Shown: positions 37,595 to 46,871, numbered from the stretch's first letter. The stretch: DNA of 64,000 bases from Micromonospora noduli (GCF_003264365.1 NZ_PYAK01000010.1:114816-178815), one strand, 5' to 3'. The notes: generated by a model from the sequence alone, not told the origin. Numbers and translations: made by a program.

Positions 37595-38956
37595 TCAGAC
37601 CCTTTCTCGGTCAGCTGCCGATGCCGCCTCAGCATCGGCTTCGTGGGGCGGGTCGCGTCGCAGGGCAGCGACGAGGCACCCCCACAGCAGGACGGCGAGC
37701 AGAGCGTCGCACACCAGACTCGACACGACCGCACCCTGCCACCCGTACGCCGGAATCAGCCAGACGTTCAGGCCGGCGTTTACCACGCCGACCGCAATCT
37801 GGGCAACCGTCCGGCGTCCCTGCATCCGGGCACCGGACAGGGTATCGGCGGCGAGGTAGTGGATCGCCTTCAGTACCAGCAGTGCGCTCAGGCCCTGCAG
37901 GGCAAGGGTGGCGGCCTCGTATTCGGGGCCGAAGACCACTGGCATCATCCAGGCGAACGCGACGAGAAGAAGGGATGCCGGCACGCTGAACGCCAGGTAG
38001 CGCGGCAGCAGCTTGCGTGTGAGCCGCAGTGCGGCTCGAGGGCCGTTACGCCCGGCCTCGAAGAAGTTGGGATACGCGACCGCCGCCATCGACCGGGCGG
38101 GCGTGTACGCGAAGTCGACGACGCGGTACGCCGCGGCGTAGATGGCCGCGCTCTCCGTGGTCCCCAGCTTGGAGAGCATCACCTTGTCGAGATCGTTGTA
38201 CACGGTCTGAGCGGACAGACCCACTGCGAACAGCATGCCGGTCCGCGCCTGCGCCAACGATCCCCGGACTTCCAGCGGAGTCCGACCTGACCCGCGTAGG
38301 CCACCCAGAACCACTGCCACGCACACCACCGTCGACAGCAGCACCGAGGTCACGGCCCAGGCGTGCAGGGTGACCGGGCCGGCTGCCGCGGCCAGCACGA
38401 TGACCCCGACCAACCGGGAGACCTGCAGCAATGCGGGAATGACGGAGGCGAGCAGGATCCGGCCCCGGGCCTGGACGGAGGCGGCCACCGCCTCGATGAG
38501 GCGCCAGGCCACCAGATCGGCGAAGGCCAGACAGAAGAGGTCGATCAGGCTCGCCTGGGCACCCCAGATCAGCGCGCCCGCCGCAGCGACCAGCACTGTC
38601 GCACCAGCACCGAAAACCACCGACAGCAGCAGCCCTCGGGCCAGGTGCCGGGCCCACTCGGCGGGCGCGTCGGCATGGCTCTGGAAGATCAGGCTCGGTG
38701 CTCCGGCCGACGCGAACGGCGAGATGACCGCCACCAAGGCCGTGATGCCGACGAAGAGGCCGTACGTGTCGATGGGCATCTCCCGCGCCAGCAGCACGAA
38801 GAGTGCTCCCTGGGCGAGGGTCCGCAGCAGGGTTCCCACGAAGAATCTGCCGGACTTGCGCAGAAAGGCGTCACCTCGGCGGGGCGCCCGATGACGTGGT
38901 GAAGCGCTGCGGTCCGGCTCGCCCACGAGGTCGACTGCTCCTTGGGCGAGGGTCAT
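37595..38956 (-). CDS. Wzx-type polysaccharide flippase
   Basis: 453 residues with 12-14 membrane segments of the MATE/MOP polysaccharide-transport family, beginning GRFFVGTLLRTLAQGALFVLLAREM (first span) with the typical YNDLDKVMLSKL in the middle. It should flip undecaprenyl-linked oligosaccharide to the outside for the polymerase encoded next. The ATG at 38956 overlaps the upstream GT4 stop (ATGA). Confidence 0.9.
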   Translation of the reverse strand: MTLAQGAVDLVGEPDRSASPRHRAPRRGDAFLRKSGRFFVGTLLRTLAQGALFVLLAREMPIDTYGLFVGITALVAVISPFASAGAPSLIFQSHADAPAEWARHLARGLLLSVVFGAGATVLVAAAGALIWGAQASLIDLFCLAFADLVAWRLIEAVAASVQARGRILLASVIPALLQVSRLVGVIVLAAAAGPVTLHAWAVTSVLLSTVVCVAVVLGGLRGSGRTPLEVRGSLAQARTGMLFAVGLSAQTVYNDLDKVMLSKLGTTESAAIYAAAYRVVDFAYTPARSMAAVAYPNFFEAGRNGPRAALRLTRKLLPRYLAFSVPASLLLVAFAWMMPVVFGPEYEAATLALQGLSALLVLKAIHYLAADTLSGARMQGRRTVAQIAVGVVNAGLNVWLIPAYGWQGAVVSSLVCDALLAVLLWGCLVAALRRDPPHEADAEAASAADRERV

Positions 38957-40020
38957 CGTCGTACCGCCTCCACCCACTGTCGGCTGATCCGGGCCGGATC
39001 GAAGGCGACAGAGCGGGCGTGCCAGGCCTTCTCGAACTCGACGGGCCCGGGCCGGCCGAAACCCGTCAGGTGCCTGATCGCCTCGGCGAGGGCGGTCGAG
39101 GTCGGGGCCGTCGTCAGCACGCCGGGCACCAGGTCCGGCACCATCTCGTCGACGGCCGACACGGGCATCGCGGCGACGGGGAGTCCCACTTCGGCGGCCT
39201 CCACGAGGCTGAAACCGAAGGTCTCCGCCAGCGACGGGTGGACGAGCAGGTCGGCGTCGGCCAGGAGCCCGCGGACGTCGGGGATCCGGCCGAGGAAGGT
39301 CACCCGATCCGCCAGGCCGCGCTCGCGCGCCCGGGTCTCCAGCAGTGTCCGCTCCTCGCCGTCTCCGGCAAGCGTCAGGTGGTAGGCGGTGGGCAGTTCC
39401 GCGAGCGCGTCGATCGCGCACAGGTGGTTCTTCAGCGGGCGGAGCGCGCCCGTGGTGACCAGCCGGACCCGTGCCGGGTCGGCGACCGGCCGGGGCGGGA
39501 CGAACGGCGCGGTCGGCACCGGGTTGGGGATCGTGACGACGCGCGACCCCGAGTGCAGATTGCGCACCGTCCGGGCGACGCCGTCGGACACCGCCACGAC
39601 GAGCCGTGGCCGGAGGGCACCGAACCCGGACGCGCGGGCGAGCATCCGCACCCGACGGTCGGCCCGCATTCGCTCGGGCAGCAGCGAGTGCTCCCAGGCG
39701 ATGAAGGTCCGAGATGAGCCAGCCAGAGCCGCCCCGACGGGCACGCTGCCCCACAACCCGCTGGCGACGACCTCCACGTCCGGGGGGAGGCTCCGCAGCC
39801 GGCGGCGCAGCGGGGGTACAGCTTCCACCAGCCGGGTGAGCCGCGACCCGAGGTCCAGGGTGTCGACGTTGAGATCGTCGAGCCCGTGCGGAACTCCCCG
39901 GGACAGAACGGTCGCGGACACCTCCACGCCGTGACGGGCGAGCCCACGCATCACCAGGACTGCGGCGCGCTCCATGCCGTAGTACGGCTCGAGCTGCGGC
40001 AGTACGAAGTGCAGACGCAT
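38953..40020 (-). CDS. GT4-family glycosyltransferase
   Basis: 355 residues, GT-B fold, retaining. The N-terminal domain starts MRLHFVLPQLEPYYGMERAA (acceptor side); the C-terminal donor domain has TTGALRPLKNH and the E-x7-E motif in HPSLAETFGFSLVEAAEVGLPV. It adds a sugar to the growing lipid-linked repeat unit in the cytoplasm. ATGA overlaps with both the upstream GT2 and the downstream flippase gene show tight translational coupling. Confidence 0.92.
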   Translation of the reverse strand: MRLHFVLPQLEPYYGMERAAVLVMRGLARHGVEVSATVLSRGVPHGLDDLNVDTLDLGSRLTRLVEAVPPLRRRLRSLPPDVEVVASGLWGSVPVGAALAGSSRTFIAWEHSLLPERMRADRRVRMLARASGFGALRPRLVVAVSDGVARTVRNLHSGSRVVTIPNPVPTAPFVPPRPVADPARVRLVTTGALRPLKNHLCAIDALAELPTAYHLTLAGDGEERTLLETRARERGLADRVTFLGRIPDVRGLLADADLLVHPSLAETFGFSLVEAAEVGLPVAAMPVSAVDEMVPDLVPGVLTTAPTSTALAEAIRHLTGFGRPGPVEFEKAWHARSVAFDPARISRQWVEAVRR

Positions 40021-40997
40021 CAGTGTGGCCGTTCGGTCTCAAGCGGTCGAGTGGGGCTGCTGGTGGCCTTCGACTTGCGCATGGCGACCCGTTCCAGGGT
40101 CGATCGGGGCACCAGCCCAAGCGCCGCCAGCACCGCGTTCCGGGCCGACGGAGGCGAGTTGCGGCGGATCGCCCGCACCATCTCCCGCACGCCCTCCCGG
40201 TCTCGGGCCTGGAGAGCGTAGCGGAGGGTCTGGGCCGCGATGAAGTCCGAGAAGGTCCCCGGCGCCCACACTCCCTCCCAACGCTGGGCCCAGTGCCACG
40301 AGGTACGCCAGTCGGCGCCGGCCGAGATCGACCCGGGGCTGCCCACCGTGTAGATCGCCGTCGCCTCCTCCACCTGGACGATCTTCACCCGGGGCAGCCG
40401 GGCGACCCGGACCAGCCAGTCCCAGTCCTGGTGTCGGGGGAGCGTCTCGTCCCAGCGGCACTCGGTCGCCAACTCGTACGTGGTCAGGAGCGTCGACGTG
40501 GGCAGTGACTGCCGGCCGATGCCGAGGTGACGGCGGCGGAACAGGTAGTCCTCCGGCAGCATGCCGTCGGGGATCACCTCGGCGGGGGCCGGTGTCGGCA
40601 GCGGCTCGGCGCCGTCCTTGCGTTGCAGGATCCGGGATGACACGACGGGGCGGAACCCGGCCGCCGCGACCCGCTCGAGCGCGGGCACCTGTGCCGCCAG
40701 CTTGGTCGGCAGCCAGGTGTCGTCGTCGTCGAGGAACGCGACGTGGCTGCCCGGGATGGCGTGGGTGACTCCGAGGTTGCGGGCGTACGACCCGCGTCGG
40801 CCGCCGCCGGTGCAGACCACCCGGTCGATGTGCTGCCCCAGGTTCCGCACCGTCTGCGGCACCTCCGGGGTGTCACAGACGACCACGATGTGTACGGATG
40901 TGCCCTGCTGGGATCGGGCGGAGAGCACCGCGTCGGCGATGCTGGGGCGGCCCGTGGTGGGGATCACGACGGATACGTTCGGCATTGCGTTCTCCAT
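40020..40997 (-). CDS. GT2-family glycosyltransferase
   Basis: 325 residues, GT-A fold, inverting. VSVVIPTTGRPSIADAVLSA at the N-terminus, the nucleotide-sugar/metal motif FLDDDDTW, and the acceptor region RHQDWDWLVRV are standard. It acts on the inner face in repeat-unit assembly. Start ATG 40997 or ATG 40985. A strong hairpin (41012-41064) separates it from the initiating transferase gene. Confidence 0.92.
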   Translation of the reverse strand: MENAMPNVSVVIPTTGRPSIADAVLSARSQQGTSVHIVVVCDTPEVPQTVRNLGQHIDRVVCTGGGRRGSYARNLGVTHAIPGSHVAFLDDDDTWLPTKLAAQVPALERVAAAGFRPVVSSRILQRKDGAEPLPTPAPAEVIPDGMLPEDYLFRRRHLGIGRQSLPTSTLLTTYELATECRWDETLPRHQDWDWLVRVARLPRVKIVQVEEATAIYTVGSPGSISAGADWRTSWHWAQRWEGVWAPGTFSDFIAAQTLRYALQARDREGVREMVRAIRRNSPPSARNAVLAALGLVPRSTLERVAMRKSKATSSPTRPLETERPH

Positions 40998-41011
40998 GCG
41001 TTGGGGGTACG

Positions 41012-41064
41012 ACCGGCACGCCGCCGCCGGGTACGGCCACGGCCGTACCCGGCGGTGTGCCGGT
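41012..41064 (-). terminator. Long hairpin between the initiating transferase and GT2 genes
   Basis: A perfect 15-bp stem (41024-41038 with 41041-41055) with a 2-nt loop is extended by ACCGGCAC (41012-41019) pairing with GTGCCGGT (41057-41064). It lies 12 nt beyond the transferase stop and should stop or attenuate transcription into the downstream glycosyltransferase genes. Confidence 0.85.
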
Positions 41065-41075
41065 GCGTTGGCGGA

Positions 41076-42710
41076 TCAGCGGCCGCCGGCGCGGAACACC
41101 TCGGTCACCGTACGGAGCACCACCTTGACGTCGAGCCAGAGGGACCAGTTCTCGATGTAGAAGTTGTCGAAGCGGGCCCGGTCGGAGATCGGGGTGTCGC
41201 CGCGCAACCCGCTGACCTGCGCCAAGCCGGTGAGCCCGACCGGGACGCGGTGGCGCATCGCGTACTGGGGGTATTCGGCCGAGAACTTCTCGACGAAGTA
41301 GGGCCGCTCGGGCCGGGGACCGACCACGCTCATGTCGCCACGGAGGATGTTCCAGAGCTGCGGGAGCTCGTCGAGGGAGGTCCTTCGCATGATCCGACCG
41401 ATCGGCCCGACCCGCCGGTCGTTGGCGATGGACCAGTTGGTCTGCGACTCGTGCTCGTCGACGGGGCGCATGGACCGGAACTTGATGATGTTGAAAGGTC
41501 GGCCGTGCCGACCGATGCGCTCCTGGTAGAAGAAGATGCCGGGGCCGCCGTCGATGAGCGTGGCGACCGCGCAGATGAGGAGCACCGGGCTCAGCAGGAG
41601 CAGCGCCACCGAGGCGAAGGCGATGTCCGACGCGCGCTTGAGTGCGGACTGCGGGCCGGAGAGGGTGATGTCGCCGATGCTGACGACCGGGACCGCGCCG
41701 ATGTGGTCGCCGTGCGAACGGGACCCCCAGAGGGGGGTGGCTGCCCACAGGTCGCACTCTGCCGTCCGTGGCCGGGCCAGGATCTCCATGAGAGAGGTCT
41801 CGGAGCAGTTCGCGTCCGCGACGATCACCACGTCGCACTCGCGCAGCCGTACGAGGCTGTCGAGGTCGTCGAGGGATCCGATCAGCGGCAGCGCCGACGG
41901 GCCGTCCGGGGTGTCGACACAACCCACGAAGCGCAGGCCGTACTGGGGGTAGCGGCGCAGGAGCCGGGCGAGTTCCACGGCGGTGGGGCCACTGCCGACG
42001 ATGATGGTGTTGTGCTCGACCCACCGGCGCTTGCGAGCGACGATGGCGAATTCGCGGGTGACAGCCCGCCCGAGGATGACCAGCCCTGCCGACGCGGCGA
42101 CACCGCGGGTGAAACCGAAGACGTACTCGGCGGATTCGTGGCGCATCGCCGCGACGATGGCGACCGCGGACGCCGCGGCCAACAGACGCCCGCAGAGGCT
42201 CGGCACCTCGTCGAGGAAGCTCACGTGCCGTCGTGCCCGGTAGAGGCCGCCGCTGGCGAAGACGATCACGGTCAGGACCGTCATGGCCAGGGTGCCGCGC
42301 CAGTACTGCTGAGTGACAAGCAACGGCGTCAGCAGTGCCAGGACGTCGACCGGCGCGGTCATCATCCAGGCCCGCAGCCACCGGGTCCTTGTCGAGGCGC
42401 GCGAACCGGCGTAGGGCAGGACAGCTGTCGTGTCCAGGCCGGCGCGAGACTCGTGCTTCTCAGGCGCAGGCGCAGGTGCCGGTGCTGGCGGGGCCGAGCG
42501 CCGGTCGGCGGGCGACGGGACGGCCGGGGTCTGGTAGCCAGAAGGCTGGTAGCCGGCGGGCTGGTAACCGGGGAACTGGTAGGCGGGAGGGCGACTCCCG
42601 CCGCGGCTCCCCTCGTCGTCCCCCTCACCGTCGCCCTGGGCATCGGTGGCGTTGCCGTCGCGGTCATCGGCCGGTACCGGCCGATGCCACATGGCGGGCT
42701 GATTGGACAT
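41076..42710 (-). CDS. Polyprenyl-phosphate sugar-1-phosphate transferase (initiating transferase)
   Basis: 544 residues. A disordered N-terminus carries GYQP-type repeats (about 48-60). Membrane segments and a CoA-binding-like domain (IIVGSGPTAVELARLL) follow. The C-terminal catalytic Bac_transf domain (about 355-544) has KRASDIAFASVALLLLSP, FFYQERIGRHGRPFNIIKF, RTSLDELPQLWNILRGDMS and GPRPERPYF. It starts repeat-unit synthesis by loading a sugar phosphate on undecaprenyl phosphate. It follows the LCP gene by 87 nt on the same strand. Confidence 0.95.
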   Translation of the reverse strand: MSNQPAMWHRPVPADDRDGNATDAQGDGEGDDEGSRGGSRPPAYQFPGYQPAGYQPSGYQTPAVPSPADRRSAPPAPAPAPAPEKHESRAGLDTTAVLPYAGSRASTRTRWLRAWMMTAPVDVLALLTPLLVTQQYWRGTLAMTVLTVIVFASGGLYRARRHVSFLDEVPSLCGRLLAAASAVAIVAAMRHESAEYVFGFTRGVAASAGLVILGRAVTREFAIVARKRRWVEHNTIIVGSGPTAVELARLLRRYPQYGLRFVGCVDTPDGPSALPLIGSLDDLDSLVRLRECDVVIVADANCSETSLMEILARPRTAECDLWAATPLWGSRSHGDHIGAVPVVSIGDITLSGPQSALKRASDIAFASVALLLLSPVLLICAVATLIDGGPGIFFYQERIGRHGRPFNIIKFRSMRPVDEHESQTNWSIANDRRVGPIGRIMRRTSLDELPQLWNILRGDMSVVGPRPERPYFVEKFSAEYPQYAMRHRVPVGLTGLAQVSGLRGDTPISDRARFDNFYIENWSLWLDVKVVLRTVTEVFRAGGR

Positions 42711-42797
42711 TGTGGACCTCCCCGTGAGGACCGGCTGACCTGGCCGGTCCGTAACTCAGGACAAGGCGGCGGCCGGCAACAGCCACCGGCCCAGGTG

Positions 42798-43871
42798 TTA
42801 CTTGGCGCTGGCGAGAATCTCGTCGACGGAGTCCCGGCGCACGGCATCGTAGAAGGTCTTTGCCTTCTCGGTGTTCGCGAAGACGACGCTCTCGCTGCCC
42901 ACTCGACCGGTGCCCTTCGTCGGGCTGGTGACGAAGGTGAGATTACGGCCGCGGAGGCTCCGCAGGTCTGTCGCCATGCTGACGAGGGACATCTTCTCGT
43001 CCACCGCCACGGCGCTCGAGGTCGCCTTGACGAAGGAGTTGAGCCGCCCGGGATTGGTGACGATGCCGCCGGACACGGCCTTGTCGAGGATGGCCTTGAT
43101 GACCTGCTGCTGGTGACGGATGCGGGCGAAGTCGCCGTCGGCGAACTGTTTGCGCTGGCGGGAGTAGTCCAGGGCCGTCTCACCGTCCATCCGCTGCACT
43201 CCTTGCTCGAACTTGCGGAACGGCGGGTGGATCGACGTGAACGACTTCTCCGCGTTGATGTCGACGCCGTCCAGGGCGTCGATGATTTCCTTGAAGCCGG
43301 CGAAGTCGACGATCATGACGTGGTCGATTCGCACCGTGGTGAACGATTCGACTGTTTGCACCATCAGCGGAATGCCACCCCAGGCGTACGCTGCGTTGAT
43401 CTTCGCGTCGCGGCCGCCGTGCCCCCCGTTCTTCGCCTTCGGCACGTTCACCCAGGTGTCCCGAGGGATCGAGACGAGTTGCGCGCTGGACCGGTCCTTC
43501 GGGATGTGCGCGACGATGATGGTGTCCGTGCGCGAGCCGCCCGTGCTCTCCGGGTCGCGGGAATCGCTTCCCAGGATCAGGATGTTCATAGCGCCGTTGG
43601 CCACCGCCTGCGGACGCCCCTCCTCGGGAACGTCGGCGAATGCATCCACCCGGTCGATGTCCTTCTCGACAGAGCGGAGATAGAGGGCGCCACCGATCAT
43701 GCCGCCGCCGCCCAGGATCGCCGCGACTACCAGGCAGATGACAAGGACACGACGCCAGCGAGGGCCACGACGTCGCCGCTTGCCTCCGGCCGGGACATCC
43801 TCGTGCGGATCGGCTGCGTGTGGATCGAAGAATTCGGTGTCGGCATCGGTGTACCGCTGAGCACCAGACAT
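42798..43871 (-). CDS. LytR-CpsA-Psr (LCP) family glycopolymer transferase
   Basis: 357 residues. A cytoplasmic basic stretch (GGKRRRRGPRWRR) and one membrane span (about 37-60) precede an extracellular LCP domain with NILILGSDSRD, SRTDTIIVAHIP, SIPRDTWVNVP and LDYSRQRKQF, which carry the conserved Asp and Arg residues for the polyprenyl pyrophosphate. It should attach the finished polymer to the cell wall. The ATG at 43871 has TAGCAT 7 nt upstream. It heads the leftward polysaccharide genes. Confidence 0.94.
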   Translation of the reverse strand: MSGAQRYTDADTEFFDPHAADPHEDVPAGGKRRRRGPRWRRVLVICLVVAAILGGGGMIGGALYLRSVEKDIDRVDAFADVPEEGRPQAVANGAMNILILGSDSRDPESTGGSRTDTIIVAHIPKDRSSAQLVSIPRDTWVNVPKAKNGGHGGRDAKINAAYAWGGIPLMVQTVESFTTVRIDHVMIVDFAGFKEIIDALDGVDINAEKSFTSIHPPFRKFEQGVQRMDGETALDYSRQRKQFADGDFARIRHQQQVIKAILDKAVSGGIVTNPGRLNSFVKATSSAVAVDEKMSLVSMATDLRSLRGRNLTFVTSPTKGTGRVGSESVVFANTEKAKTFYDAVRRDSVDEILASAK

Positions 43872-43878
43872 GCCGGCG

Positions 43879-43884
43879 ATGCTA
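43879..43884 (-). promoter_or_regulatory. -10 box of a leaderless promoter (LCP gene)
   Basis: TAGCAT on the minus strand, 7 nt before the ATG at 43871. Confidence 0.5.
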
Positions 43885-44096
43885 CTGATTGCGGGTGCCT
43901 GTCGTGCACCCTCGTCCTTTCGGGCATCGTGTGCCTGCCGACCGGTGCGGCGAACCCGGCCCTGCGTCCGGACGGACTGCCGGTAACGCCGGCCCGGGAG
44001 CGCTTCCCAGGCCCTATTCTGCTGCCCCGACGGTGGGCGGGAACACCGTAGCCATCGGCTTTCGCGATGACCCTCCCGCTGCCGCCCGAACCCTGC

Positions 44097-44102
44097 TACA
44101 AC
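44097..44102 (+). promoter_or_regulatory. -10 box of a leaderless promoter (methyltransferase)
   Basis: TACAAC lies 7 nt before the GTG at 44110. The rest of the 238-nt divergent gap to the LCP gene shows no other clear signal. Confidence 0.4.
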
Positions 44103-44109
44103 GGCACCC

Positions 44110-44943
44110 GTGGATCGAATCAAGCTCCGACGGGCCGTCGCGCGTACCCCACTCGCCCCGATTGCCGCCTTTCCCAAGAGGCTTCGCACTGTCGCGCGGC
44201 ACGACGCGAAGGTGCTGCGCCGCTCGGCGCGCTGGCTGCTGACCTCCCGCGAGCACCACAACTACACGTACGACCTCACCTCGTTGAGCCGCAACCACCT
44301 CGCCTGGTTCGTCAGCGTGGTCTGCGACATCCCGGTCAAACAGGTACGGGCGTACCTCGGCGAGATCGAGGCGGACGACGGACTGCGCCAGCACCTCCTG
44401 GCAGCGATCGCCGCCTCCGACCGGCGCGGCCTCGCCGACAAGGAGATCCGCTACGCCCGGCGGATCGGCTGGTACGCCATCGTCCGTGCCACCCGCCCCA
44501 CCCACGTCGTCGAGACCGGTGTCGACAAGGGACTCGGAAGCGTCGTCCTGGCGTCCGCCCTGCTGCGAAACGCCCAGGAGGGGCACCCGGGCCGGGTCAC
44601 CTCCCTGGACATCAACCCCGAGGCGGGCTACCTCGCCCGGGTCGCGCCGTGGTCGGAGGTCGTCGACCTGGTGATCGGCGACTCGATCGCCTCGATCGGC
44701 GCGCTGGACCGCCCGGTCGACCTGTTCCTGCACGACAGCGACCACAGCCGCGCCCACGAGAAGCGTGAGTTCGACGCCGTGGAGCCCAAGCTCGCCCCCG
44801 GCGCGATCCTGCTCACCGACAACGTCACCAGCACCAACGTGCTCGCCGAACACGCCGAACGCACCGGCCGGCGGTTCCTCGCCTACCGGGAGAGCCCGGC
44901 CAACCACTGGTACCCGGGCGACGGGATCGGCGTGGCATGGTAG
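44110..44943 (+). CDS. Class I SAM-dependent methyltransferase (Methyltransf_24 type)
   Basis: 277 residues. The Rossmann core shows motif I HVVETGVDKGLGSVVLASAL (E-x-G-x-x-x-G), motif II VTSLDINPEAG, then VVDLVIGDS and LFLHDSDHSRAHEKREFDAV, the HDSDH being typical of Methyltransf_24 enzymes acting on sugars. A role in modifying the adjacent surface polysaccharide is plausible but unproven. The GTG at 44110 follows a TACAAC box. Confidence 0.82.
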   Translation: MDRIKLRRAVARTPLAPIAAFPKRLRTVARHDAKVLRRSARWLLTSREHHNYTYDLTSLSRNHLAWFVSVVCDIPVKQVRAYLGEIEADDGLRQHLLAAIAASDRRGLADKEIRYARRIGWYAIVRATRPTHVVETGVDKGLGSVVLASALLRNAQEGHPGRVTSLDINPEAGYLARVAPWSEVVDLVIGDSIASIGALDRPVDLFLHDSDHSRAHEKREFDAVEPKLAPGAILLTDNVTSTNVLAEHAERTGRRFLAYRESPANHWYPGDGIGVAW

Positions 44944-44947
44944 CCGG

Positions 44948-45766
44948 GTGCGGCTGACCTCGATTCACACGTACCCCATCAAGGGTTGTCACCGGCTCGA
45001 CCACGACGGCGCGTTCGTGCACCAGTGGGGCCTGGCCGGCGACCGGCGCTGGATGGTCGTGGACGCCGACGGGGTCGGCGTCACCCAGCGGGAGACGACC
45101 CGGCTTGTCGACCTGCGCGCCTCCGTGCGCCCCGGGGGTCTGTCGCTGCGGGCCGACGGGCAACCCGACCTCGACGTGCCCGAGCCGGCGGGCGGCGAAC
45201 CGGTAGCGGTCCGTACGTTCCGCAGCCGCACCTTCCCGGTCCCCGCGCTGCCGGCCGGCCAAGCAGCCGACGACTGGCTCGGCGCCCTGCTCGGTCGACC
45301 GGTCCGACTGGTCTGGCTGGCCCAGCCGACCCGCCACCTGGCCGCCGGGACCCGCGAACACGACACCGGTGACCAGGTCAGTTTTGCCGACGCCTACCCG
45401 GTGCTGCTGGCGAACGCCGCCTCCCTCGACGCCCTCAACGACTGGCTGGCCGAGGCGGGCGAGGAACCGGTGCCGATGACCCGGTTCCGACCCAACCTGG
45501 TCGTCGACGGTGCGCCGGCCTGGGCCGAGGACGACTGGGTCGGTCGGCGGCTGCGCATCGGCGACCGGATGTTCCAGGCCGCCGGGCCGTGCGACCGCTG
45601 CGTGGTGACCACCACCGACCAGGAGACCGGGGTACGCACCAAGGAGCCGCTGCGCACCCTCGGGCGGCACCGCAACATCAAGCAGAAACTCCTCTTCGGA
45701 CTGAACCTGGTGCCGCTCGACGGCGGACCCCTGGCGGTGGACGCCCCGATCGTCGTCGCGCCCTGA
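44948..45766 (+). CDS. MOSC domain protein
   Basis: 272 residues: an N-terminal MOSC beta-barrel domain (LTSIHTYPIKGC, WGLAGDRRWMVVD) followed by the MOSC core with RFRPNLVVDG and the conserved cysteine in GPCDRCVVTTTDQETG. Related to YiiM/YcbX and mARC proteins that bind molybdenum cofactor for N-hydroxyl reduction or sulfur transfer. The GTG at 44948 is 4 nt after the methyltransferase stop. Confidence 0.9.
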   Translation: MRLTSIHTYPIKGCHRLDHDGAFVHQWGLAGDRRWMVVDADGVGVTQRETTRLVDLRASVRPGGLSLRADGQPDLDVPEPAGGEPVAVRTFRSRTFPVPALPAGQAADDWLGALLGRPVRLVWLAQPTRHLAAGTREHDTGDQVSFADAYPVLLANAASLDALNDWLAEAGEEPVPMTRFRPNLVVDGAPAWAEDDWVGRRLRIGDRMFQAAGPCDRCVVTTTDQETGVRTKEPLRTLGRHRNIKQKLLFGLNLVPLDGGPLAVDAPIVVAP

Positions 45767-45877
45767 CCGGGCCGCCGACCAGCAATCGGCACGCCACAGT
45801 CACCGTCCGTCGATGCTGTCTTAGCTTTGGCTTAGCCCGCTTGTCGGTACCCGACCGGGTCCGGCAGCATCGCCGTC

Positions 45878-46867
45878 GTGACGGACGGAAGCGCTGTCGA
45901 CATCAACATCGACCTGGACCATCCTCCAGAGGACCGGCCCGCGCCGTCGTCCGGCGCGAAGCCCTGGCTGGTCGCCACCGGCGTCACCGTCCTCGCGGCG
46001 ACGCTCGGGCTCACCCTCACCCTGCGCTCCGGCTCCACCCCGGCCTGCGCCGCCGGCCGGACGCTGGCCGCCGCGCCACCCACCGGCAACGCCACGCACA
46101 CCGGCAAGGCCACCTTCTACGACTCCAAGGGCGCCGGCGGCAACTGCTCGAACCCGGCCGCCCCGGCCAACCGGCTCTACGTCGCGCTCGGTCCGGCCGA
46201 GTACTCCGCCGGTGCCGCCTGCGGCGGATTCCTCGACGTCGTCGGCCCCAAGGGCACCGTCCGGGTGCTCATCATGGACCAGTGCCCGGAGTGCGAGCCC
46301 GGCCACCTCGACCTGTCCCGCGAGGCGTTCGCCCGGATCGCCGACCCGGTCCAGGGCCTCGTTCCGGTCACCTACCGCGCGGTGGTCAACCCGCCGCTGC
46401 CCGGACCACTCACCTTCCGGATCAAGGAGGGCGCGTCGCAGTGGTGGTTCGCCGTCCGCGTCGGCAACCACGGCAACCCGCTGCGGTCCGTCGAGGTCCG
46501 GCAGCGTGACAGTGACCCCTGGCAGTCGGCCGCCCGGCAGGACTACAACTACTGGCTGATCGCCTCCGGCGCCGGGCCGGGCCCGTTCAACGTCCGGGTC
46601 ACCGACGTGTACGGCAACCGGGCCACCGTCGGCGGCATCCGGATGGCACCGGGCCAGGTGCAGAACAGCACGGTCCGGATGTACGCACCCGGTGCCGGGG
46701 CGGCCACACGCCGCACGCCCGCGTCGACCCGACCGCCGAGCAGCCGACCCGCCGTCACGCCGACGCCGACTCGTCGCTCGGTCGAGGTGGCGAGGACGAG
46801 CGCTCCGGCCACCGACGCGCCGACCACCAGCTCGGCCCGGGCCAACGCCCGGTGGTGCGAGGGCTGA
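45878..46867 (+). CDS. Expansin-like protein (DPBB plus CBM63-type domain), membrane anchored
   Basis: 329 residues. After a cytoplasmic N-terminus a span at about 29-48 exports it. The double-psi beta-barrel (about 74-168) has TGKATFYDS, NRLYVALGPAEYS and LIMDQCPECEPGHLDLSREA, including the HLDLS aspartate conserved in EXLX1. A second beta domain (about 172-270) with SQWWFAVRVGNHGNP and NYWL aromatic residues fits CBM63 binding to cellulose. The tail (275-329) is Thr/Pro/Arg rich. Expansins loosen cell-wall polysaccharide without hydrolysis. GTG start at 45878. It pairs functionally with the GH12 cellulase elsewhere in the window. Confidence 0.85.
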   Translation: MTDGSAVDINIDLDHPPEDRPAPSSGAKPWLVATGVTVLAATLGLTLTLRSGSTPACAAGRTLAAAPPTGNATHTGKATFYDSKGAGGNCSNPAAPANRLYVALGPAEYSAGAACGGFLDVVGPKGTVRVLIMDQCPECEPGHLDLSREAFARIADPVQGLVPVTYRAVVNPPLPGPLTFRIKEGASQWWFAVRVGNHGNPLRSVEVRQRDSDPWQSAARQDYNYWLIASGAGPGPFNVRVTDVYGNRATVGGIRMAPGQVQNSTVRMYAPGAGAATRRTPASTRPPSSRPAVTPTPTRRSVEVARTSAPATDAPTTSSARANARWCEG

Positions 46868-46871
46868 CCGG

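Noticed and set aside
40743..44051. A very long open frame on the plus strand opposite the GT2, initiating transferase and LCP genes
   Set aside because: Composition is low-complexity Arg/Gly/Val/Asp, it has no motif, and it lies antisense to three well-supported genes; typical of high-GC DNA.
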